From Zoogloea sp021286885 (GTDB lineage: Bacteria > Pseudomonadota > Gammaproteobacteria > Burkholderiales > Rhodocyclaceae), in the NCBI RefSeq assembly GCF_041915215.1, contig NZ_JAYSBV010000008.1: a stretch of 64,000 bases of DNA. One strand, 5' to 3'. Below, piece by piece: positions 58,243 to 64,000 of this stretch. The translations under genes and the position numbers were made by a program. Under the pieces are notes generated by a model. The model was not told where the DNA came from and ran no database searches. It saw only the letters and a program-made list of their open reading frames with translations. Within the stretch, counting starts at the first letter, position 1, and each line of letters opens with the position of its first letter.

Positions 58243-58572
58243 ATGTCGATCATCATCGATATGAATAAGGACTACTCCCGCGCCATTCCCGACACCTGGC
58301 AGGACATCGCTCAGGTCTTTGCCGCCCTGGGTGATGAACACCGGCAGCGCATCCTGCTCACCTTCGAGCCCGGCGAACGGCTCAATGTGGGGCAGATCGC
58401 AGAAGTGTCCACCCTCGCCCGCTCCACGGTGTCCCATCATCTCAAGGTGCTGCGCGAAGCCGGAGTGCTGAACGCCGAACGGGTGGGCAAAGAAATCTAT
58501 TTCAGCGTGAATAAAAGCTTTCTGCAGGAAGCCTTTGGCCGCGTGAGCACCTATCTCGACCTTTACCTCTGA
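58243..58572 (+). CDS. ArsR-family winged-helix regulator
   Basis: A ~109-residue helix-turn-helix protein. IAQVFAALGDEHRQRILLTF and ARSTVSHHLKVLREAGVLNA (recognition helix), then the wing RVGKEIYFSVN, are typical of ArsR/SmtB regulators. The metal motif ELCVCD is absent, so the inducer is unlikely to be arsenite or the usual metals. Starts at 58225, 58243 and 58261 are possible; I used 58243. It is divergent from the atp operon and 38-40 bases ahead of the aas-like gene, which it may control. Confidence 0.85.
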   Translation: MSIIIDMNKDYSRAIPDTWQDIAQVFAALGDEHRQRILLTFEPGERLNVGQIAEVSTLARSTVSHHLKVLREAGVLNAERVGKEIYFSVNKSFLQEAFGRVSTYLDLYL

Positions 58573-58612
58573 GCTGCATCCTCCATTCATCTCCTCCGGA
58601 CTCCGAATCGTG

Positions 58613-60751
58613 ATGACTGCCCTTCTCAAAGTCGTGCTGCGTTTTCTCACCCGCCTGCTGTTCCGTGTGCAGGTCCGGGGCCAGTTACCCGCAGACACCC
58701 GAGGCCTGCTGCTGGTGGCCAACCATGAATCCTTCCTGGATGGGCTGCTGCTCGGGCTCTTTCTGCCCATCAACCCGGTGTTCGTGGTGCATACGGGGGT
58801 GATCCGTCACCCTTTCTTCCGCCTGTGCCTGAGCGTGGTGGATTACTTGGTGGTGGACACCACCAGCCCCATGGCCATGAAGAAAGTGATCCGGCTGCTG
58901 GAAAGCGGCCGCCCGGTGGTGATCTTTCCGGAAGGGCGCATCACCACCACAGGTGGCCTGATGAAAACCTATGACGGCCCGGCCTTCGTGGCAGCCAAGA
59001 GTGGTGCGCGGCTGGTGCCGGTGCGGATTGATGGGGCCGCACGCACCTATTTTTCCCGGCTGGCAGCCCATATTCCGCGCAAGCTGTTCCCGCGCATCAC
59101 CCTCAGCATCCTGCCGCCCACCGCCCTGCCGGTGGCGGATGAAGGCAGCGCCTCCCAGCGCCGACGCCAGGCCGGGGAGGCCATGCGCCGGCTGATGCAG
59201 GAAATGATCTTTGCCACCCGCCCCCAGCAAACCCTGTTCGGCGCGCTGGTGGATGCCGCCAAAATCCATGGGCGCAGCCGGCCGGTGATCGAGGACGTGA
59301 AGCAGATCGAATACACCTACCAGGATCTGCTCAAGATGGCCCTCGCCCTGGGTCGGTTAGTGGCCAAGGAGAGCCGCCCGGGCGAAGCCGTCGGGCTGCT
59401 GCTGCCCAACGTGACGCCCACCCTGGGCCTGATCTTCGGGCTGGGCGCCCAAGGGCGCATCGCAGCAATGCTTAACTACACCGCTGGCCGGGACGGCATC
59501 CAGGCGGCCTGTACGGCCGGGCAGGTGGGGCTCATCGTCACCTCCCGGGCCTTCATTCTCCAGGGCAAGCTGGAACCCCTGCTCGAAGGCCTGGACGGCA
59601 TCCGGGTGATCTATCTGGAAGACTTGCGTGCCCGTATGGGCGTGCTGGACAAGCTGTGGCTGATGCTGTGGGCCCTGCCCTTCCCAAGCCTTGCCCTGCC
59701 CTGTGGGCATCCCGAAAAGCCTGCAGTGCTGCTGTTTACCTCCGGCACCGAGGGCAAACCCAAGGGCGTGCTGCTCTCCCACCAGGCCATTTTGTCGAAT
59801 GTGGCCCAGATCCGGGCGGTGATCGAATTCTCGGTGGATGACAAGTTCCTGGCGGCGCTGCCCCTGTTCCACTGTTTCGGCCTCACGGCGGGCGCCATCC
59901 TGCCGGTGCTGAGCGGCACCCACACCTTTCTGTACCCCTCACCCCTCCACTACCGGGTGATTCCCGAGCTGGCCTACGACCGGAACTGTACGGTGCTGTT
60001 CGGCACCAGCACCTTCCTCGCCAACTACGCCAAGCATGCCCATCCCTACGATTTCTACCGGATACGCTATGTGGTGGCCGGGGCCGAAAAGCTCGCCGAA
60101 TCGGTGCGCCACCTGTGGTTCGAGAAATTCGGCATCCGCATCCTGGAAGGCTATGGCGCCACCGAAACCGCGCCCGTGCTGGCCGTCAACACCCCCATGG
60201 CCTACCGCAGCGGCACCGTGGGCCAGCTTCTGCCGGGCATAGAACACAAACTTGTGCCGGTGCCAGGCATTGAGCGGGGCGGAATGCTGCATGTACGCGG
60301 CCCCAATCTGATGAGCGGCTACCTGCGCTACGAAACCCCGGGAGAGCTCCAGCCCCCCCGCTCCACCCTGGGAGAGGGCTGGTATGAAACCGGCGACGTG
60401 GTGGAGATCGACCCCGAGGGCTTCGTTCGCATCCTGGGCCGGGTCAAGCGCTTCGCCAAGGTGGCCGGTGAAATGGTGTCCCTCGAAACTGTCGAGAAAC
60501 TGGCGGTGCAGGCCGCTCCGGATGCCAGCCACGCGGCCAGCACCCAGCCCGATGTGGCCCGGGGCGAAACCATCCTGCTGTTCACCACCGATCCCGCCCT
60601 GACCCGGGAACGCCTCCAGCAGGTGGCCCGGGAAATGGGCATCCCGGAAATCGCCCTGCCACGCCGGATCATCCCGGTGGACAACCTCCCGCTGCTGGGC
60701 ACCGGCAAGCTGGATTACGTCACCCTCAAACACTGGGCCGAAGCGGCCTGA
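58613..60751 (+). CDS. aas: Bifunctional acyltransferase / acyl-ACP synthetase (Aas-like)
   Basis: A ~712-residue protein, close to the 719 of E. coli Aas. Residues ~15-200 are a PlsC acyltransferase: VANHESFLDGLL (H-x4-D) and VIFPEGRITTTGGLM (substrate motif). Residues ~230-700 are an AMP-forming acyl ligase: LLFTSGTEGKPKGVLLSHQA, EGYGATETAPVLAVN and GWYETGDVVEIDPEGFVRIL. Aas re-acylates lysophospholipids using fatty acids activated on ACP. A GTG at 58610 is an alternative start one codon earlier. It is followed 11 bases later by the rhombotarget lipoprotein gene. Confidence 0.87.
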   Translation: MTALLKVVLRFLTRLLFRVQVRGQLPADTRGLLLVANHESFLDGLLLGLFLPINPVFVVHTGVIRHPFFRLCLSVVDYLVVDTTSPMAMKKVIRLLESGRPVVIFPEGRITTTGGLMKTYDGPAFVAAKSGARLVPVRIDGAARTYFSRLAAHIPRKLFPRITLSILPPTALPVADEGSASQRRRQAGEAMRRLMQEMIFATRPQQTLFGALVDAAKIHGRSRPVIEDVKQIEYTYQDLLKMALALGRLVAKESRPGEAVGLLLPNVTPTLGLIFGLGAQGRIAAMLNYTAGRDGIQAACTAGQVGLIVTSRAFILQGKLEPLLEGLDGIRVIYLEDLRARMGVLDKLWLMLWALPFPSLALPCGHPEKPAVLLFTSGTEGKPKGVLLSHQAILSNVAQIRAVIEFSVDDKFLAALPLFHCFGLTAGAILPVLSGTHTFLYPSPLHYRVIPELAYDRNCTVLFGTSTFLANYAKHAHPYDFYRIRYVVAGAEKLAESVRHLWFEKFGIRILEGYGATETAPVLAVNTPMAYRSGTVGQLLPGIEHKLVPVPGIERGGMLHVRGPNLMSGYLRYETPGELQPPRSTLGEGWYETGDVVEIDPEGFVRILGRVKRFAKVAGEMVSLETVEKLAVQAAPDASHAASTQPDVARGETILLFTTDPALTRERLQQVAREMGIPEIALPRRIIPVDNLPLLGTGKLDYVTLKHWAEAA

Positions 60752-60762
60752 GGAGCATCAAC

Positions 60763-61590
60763 ATGAAACTGCGACTGGTGTGGAGCCTGATCCTCGTCCT
60801 GACCCTGGGTGGCTGTGCCAGCTGGTTCTCAGCTTCTTCCCGCGCCCAGCGGGGCTCGGTGGTGGAGTATCTGTATCCCAAGGGCGAGAACCCAACCCTG
60901 AGCCCAGGCAAACCCGAGTTGCGCCTGCCCTTGCGGGTCGGGCTGGCCTTCGTGCCCGGCGATCGCTACAACGATCTGGGCGAAGCCGAGCGCAGCCAGC
61001 TGCTCGACAAAGTGAAGGGTGCCTTTGCCAACCGGCCCTTCATCGCTGCCATCGAGACCATTCCCAGCAGCTACCTGCGCCCGGGAGGCGGCTTTGCCAA
61101 CCTGGAACAGGCCGCCCGGATGTTCAACGTGGACGTGATGGTGCTGCTCTCCTACGACCAGATCCAGTTCAACGATAACAACCGCCTGTCCTTGCTCTAC
61201 TGGACTCTGATCGGCGCCTATGTGATCAACGGCGACCAATACGATATCAGCACCCTGGTGGATGCCTCGGTGTTTGACGTGCGCAGCCACCAGCTCCTGT
61301 TCCGCGCCCCGGGCAGCAGCCAGATCAAGGGCAGCTCGCCCTTGGTGAAATTCTCCGAAGCCTCCCGCATGGCCCGCGCCGAAGGCTACCGGCGGGCGGT
61401 GGATAACCTGATTCCCCAGCTGGATCAGCAACTCGAAAGTTTCAAGGAACGCATCAAGCAGGATCAGGTGGCCCGCATCACCGAAAAACCCGGCTATCGG
61501 GGCGGCGGCGAGATGGATCTGGCCAGCCTGGGCCTGATCGGGCTGGCGACCCTCGCCATCCGGCTGACCGGCCGGCGCCGTGCCCGCTGA
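60763..61590 (+). CDS. Rhombotarget lipoprotein (GlyGly-CTERM-like tail)
   Basis: A 275-residue lipoprotein. The signal peptide ends in the lipobox LGGC (Cys18). The mature body (~60-230) is globular and includes MFNVDVMVLLSYDQIQFNDN. The end is a sorting-signal layout: GYRGGGE, then a hydrophobic stretch (LASLGLIGLATLAIRL) and a basic tail (TGRRRAR). This tripartite GG-TM-R/K signal is the target of rhombosortase, which is encoded directly downstream with an 11-base overlap. The known family is the rhombotarget lipoprotein (TIGR04179-like); the body's function is unknown. Confidence 0.85.
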   Translation: MKLRLVWSLILVLTLGGCASWFSASSRAQRGSVVEYLYPKGENPTLSPGKPELRLPLRVGLAFVPGDRYNDLGEAERSQLLDKVKGAFANRPFIAAIETIPSSYLRPGGGFANLEQAARMFNVDVMVLLSYDQIQFNDNNRLSLLYWTLIGAYVINGDQYDISTLVDASVFDVRSHQLLFRAPGSSQIKGSSPLVKFSEASRMARAEGYRRAVDNLIPQLDQQLESFKERIKQDQVARITEKPGYRGGGEMDLASLGLIGLATLAIRLTGRRRAR

Positions 61591-62155
61591 AACCCTGCTG
61601 CTGGCGAGCGGCGCCGGGCTGCTGCTGCTGGCTACCCTGCTCCCCGGCGACCTGCTCCAGCTGAACACCGGCCCCCTCGCCCTGCTGGAGCCCTGGCGGT
61701 TGTGGACAAGCCAGTTCTGCCACTGGTCGCCCCTGCATCTGGCGGCCAACCTGGCGGCCCTCGGCGGGCTCTGGCTGGTGGCCGGACGGGCCCTGCTGCC
61801 CCGCCTGGCCCTGCTGCCCCTGGTGGCGCCGCTCCTGTCCCTGGGTCTGCTGGGGGTGCCAGGGCTGGCCCACTACCGGGGGCTGTCGGGGCTGGTGGCC
61901 TTCCTGGTCGGCACCCTCGCCCGGGATGCACGCTGGCCGGTGCGCCTGCTGATGCTGGGCTTTGGCCTCAAGCTGGGCGTGGATGCGCTGAGCGGCACCA
62001 GCGCCCCCTTCCTGCCCGACACCATCCAGACCACCTGGCAGGCCCATCTGGGCGGGCTGGGCCTGGGGCTGCTGGCGGCCTGGCGAATGCCGGCGCTGGC
62101 GCACACAGCGCCTGACGGCGCCCCTTCCGTTTCCCCTGCGGAGCACATCCGATGA
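61580..62155 (+). CDS. Rhombosortase (rhomboid-family intramembrane serine protease)
   Basis: A 191-residue rhomboid-like membrane protein with about six helices, GTG start. Catalytic candidates are Ser103 in YRGLSGL and His156 in WQAHLGGLGLGLL, with HLAAN (His53, Asn57) as the oxyanion-site motif of the family. Rhombosortases cleave the GlyGly-CTERM tail of partner proteins. The partner lipoprotein is immediately upstream and overlapping; the next gene overlaps its stop by 4 bases (ATGA). Confidence 0.85.
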   Translation: MPAETLLLASGAGLLLLATLLPGDLLQLNTGPLALLEPWRLWTSQFCHWSPLHLAANLAALGGLWLVAGRALLPRLALLPLVAPLLSLGLLGVPGLAHYRGLSGLVAFLVGTLARDARWPVRLLMLGFGLKLGVDALSGTSAPFLPDTIQTTWQAHLGGLGLGLLAAWRMPALAHTAPDGAPSVSPAEHIR

Positions 62156-64000
62156 AATCTCCCCTAGGCCTCCTCGCCAGCCGGCGCTTCGGCCCCCTGT
62201 TCATCACCCAGTTTCTGGGGGCGTTCAACGACAATCTGTTCAAGAACGCGCTGGTGGTGCTGCTCACCTTCCAGGCGGCCCAATGGACCACCCTGGCCCC
62301 GGCCCTGCTCTCCAACCTGGCCGCCGGGATCTTCATCCTGCCCTATTTCCTGTTCTCGGCCAGTGCCGGCCAGTTGGCCGACAAGTACGACCGGGCCCGC
62401 CTCACCCGCCTCGTGAAGGTACTGGAGATCCTCATCATGGGCGTTGCGCTGGCGGGGTTTCTGGCCCATAGCCTGACGATCCTGATGGGCGCCCTGTTCC
62501 TGCTGGGCTGCCATTCGACCCTGTTCGGCCCGGTCAAATACGCCCTACTGCCCCAGCATCTGCACCCGGATGAGCTGGTGGGCGGTAACGCGCTGGTGGA
62601 GGCCGGCACCTTTGTGGCCATCCTGCTCGGCACCCTGGGGGGCGGCCTGCTGGCAGCAGCGCCCCAGGGCCCCGTGTGGATCAGCGGCGGTGGAATGCTG
62701 GTGGCCCTGCTCGGTTATCTGGGCAGCCGGGGCATTCCGAGCGCGCCGGCCCCCGAGCCCACCCTGCGGATCAACCCCAACCCCTTCACCGAGACCTGGC
62801 GCAACATCGGTTTTGCGCGCCAGAACCGCCCGGTGTATCTGGCCATTCTGGGGATTTCGTGGTTCTGGCTGTACGGCGCCCTGTTTCTGGCCCAGTTTCC
62901 GGCCTACGCCCGGGGCGTGCTGGGTGGCGAGGAAGGCTGCGTGACCCTGCTGCTTGCCGCCTTTACGGTGGGCATCGGGCTGGGCTCCATGCTGTGCGAA
63001 AAGCTGTCGGGCGGGATTGTCGAAATCGGGCTGGTCCCCCTGGGCTCCATCGGCCTCAGTCTGTTCGGGCTCGATCTGGCCTGGGCATCCCCATCCGCCC
63101 TTCCGGGCCCGGAGGCCCAACCCCTGACGGTGCTGCTCGCCCAGCCGGGGATGCTGCGCATCCTGGCGGATCTGGTGCTGATCGGGCTGTTTGGCGGGCT
63201 GTTCATCGTGCCCCTCTACGCCATGATGCAAAGCCGCTCCGCCGAAGCCCAGCGGGCCCGGGTAATCGCCGCCAACAACATCCTGAACGCCCTTTTCATG
63301 GTGGTGGGCGCCCTCGGGGCCGCCAGCCTGCTGAGCGCTGGCCTCAGCATTCCGGCGTTGTTTGGGGTGGCGGCGCTGATGAATGCGGCGGTGGCCCTCT
63401 ACATCTACCGGCTGGTGCCAGAGTTTCTGCTGCGCTTCATCGTATGGGGTCTGGTGCACACCTTTTACCGGCTGCGGGTGGAAGGCCGTGAAAACCTCCC
63501 CGACACCGGCGCGGCGGTGCTGGTGTGCAACCACGTGAGCTATGTGGATGCACTGGTGATCACCGCCGCATGCCGGCGCCCGATCCGTTTTGTGATGGAT
63601 CACCGCATCGCCCGCTGGCCGCTGCTTTCCTACGTATTCCGCCATGGCCGGGCCATTCCCATCGCACCGGCCCGGGAAGATGCCGAACTGCAGAAAACCG
63701 CCTTCGACCAAGTGGCCCAGGCCCTGGCCGAAGGCGAGCTGGTCGCGATCTTCCCCGAAGGGGGGCTGAGCCGGGATGGGCAGCTGGCGCCCTTCCAGCC
63801 GGGGGTGCTCAAGATCCTGGAACGCAGCCCCGTGCCGCTCATCCCCATGGGCCTGGGCGGGCTGTGGGGAAGCCTGTTTTCACGCCACCCGGAGGGAGGG
63901 GTGAGGGCCGCCTGGAAGCAGGGTTTACCACGCCCCATCCGGCTTGCCATCGGCAGCCCGATTGCACCGGAAAAGCCAGATCTGGCGCGGATTTCACACG
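62152..64000 (+). CDS. MFS transporter fused to PlsC acyltransferase (LplT-PlsC type), 3' truncated by window
   Basis: At least 616 residues, open to the window edge. Residues ~1-410 are a major facilitator with about twelve helices (FLGAFNDNLFKNALVVLLTF is the LplT-type start; KYALLPQHLHPDELVGGNAL and NNILNALFMVVGALGAASLL follow). Residues ~430-616 are a PlsC acyltransferase (VCNHVSYVDALV with H-x4-D; IFPEGGLSRDGQLAPF). Such fusions flip and re-acylate lysophospholipids; some continue with an AMP-ligase domain, which cannot be seen here. The start overlaps the rhombosortase stop. Confidence 0.88.
   Translation, partial: MKSPLGLLASRRFGPLFITQFLGAFNDNLFKNALVVLLTFQAAQWTTLAPALLSNLAAGIFILPYFLFSASAGQLADKYDRARLTRLVKVLEILIMGVALAGFLAHSLTILMGALFLLGCHSTLFGPVKYALLPQHLHPDELVGGNALVEAGTFVAILLGTLGGGLLAAAPQGPVWISGGGMLVALLGYLGSRGIPSAPAPEPTLRINPNPFTETWRNIGFARQNRPVYLAILGISWFWLYGALFLAQFPAYARGVLGGEEGCVTLLLAAFTVGIGLGSMLCEKLSGGIVEIGLVPLGSIGLSLFGLDLAWASPSALPGPEAQPLTVLLAQPGMLRILADLVLIGLFGGLFIVPLYAMMQSRSAEAQRARVIAANNILNALFMVVGALGAASLLSAGLSIPALFGVAALMNAAVALYIYRLVPEFLLRFIVWGLVHTFYRLRVEGRENLPDTGAAVLVCNHVSYVDALVITAACRRPIRFVMDHRIARWPLLSYVFRHGRAIPIAPAREDAELQKTAFDQVAQALAEGELVAIFPEGGLSRDGQLAPFQPGVLKILERSPVPLIPMGLGGLWGSLFSRHPEGGVRAAWKQGLPRPIRLAIGSPIAPEKPDLARISH

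Noticed and set aside
1..64000. CRISPR arrays, prophage or insertion sequences
   Set aside because: No regularly spaced repeats with unique spacers, transposase, integrase or phage structural genes were seen; the phage-like domain in the effector is part of a T6SS protein.

Overview
This window is GC-rich, apart from one AT-rich patch near the left end, and comes from a Gram-negative bacterium. The evidence for the cell type is a lipopolysaccharide (LPS) core cluster with MsbA, TonB-dependent BtuB, PhoB/PhoR, UbiE/UbiJ, a complete atpIBEFHAGDC operon, a PEP-CTERM protein and a rhombosortase. That mix fits a betaproteobacterium, most likely of the Rhodocyclales. The taxonomic call is inference from gene content; no rRNA or tRNA gene was found.

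Layout. Positions 1-4080 hold the end of a type VI secretion vgrG, a multidomain cell-wall-degrading effector candidate, two duplicated secreted immunity-like proteins and a third secreted protein; much of this stretch is AT-rich and looks acquired. A CorA/ZntB-type transporter follows. Positions 5237-19524 are an LPS core/surface glycan region of two tightly coupled minus-strand operons. One carries two family-9 and two family-4 glycosyltransferases and a deacetylase. The other carries a heptose kinase, a phosphatase, msbA, a polysialyltransferase-like enzyme, an O-antigen ligase-like protein, two glycosyltransferases and a second deacetylase. Positions 19708-25501 are mixed: a Na+/H+ antiporter-like protein, an orphan MASE1 histidine kinase, a RibD-like reductase, an orphan PqiC-like protein, a hydrolase and a methyltransferase.

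Positions 25648-36002 are a cobalamin salvage and late-assembly region: cobC, cobS, an ABC exporter, cobT, a possible chagasin-like protein and cobU, then a cobalamin riboswitch leading btuB-btuC-btuD-cobO. Positions 36016-46830 carry a PEP-CTERM protein, a 2-hydroxyacid dehydrogenase, a repeat protein reminiscent of bacterial NLR/TPR proteins, a SWIM/SNF2 helicase, a sirtuin, a class II amidotransferase, a HIT protein and an unidentified 543-residue protein. Positions 46948-51023 hold phoR-phoB and DUF971-ubiE-ubiJ. Positions 51162-58079 are the ATP synthase operon, divergent from an ArsR-like regulator. The right end is a lipid/surface cluster: an Aas-like bifunctional protein, a rhombotarget lipoprotein, its rhombosortase, and an MFS-acyltransferase protein that runs off the window.

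The strongest leads are the effector with duplicated four-cysteine immunity-like proteins; a heptose kinase carrying a decayed nucleotidyltransferase domain; the NLR-like repeat protein; the rhombotarget/rhombosortase pair; and 11-bp tandem repeats sitting across the stop codons of two unrelated genes.
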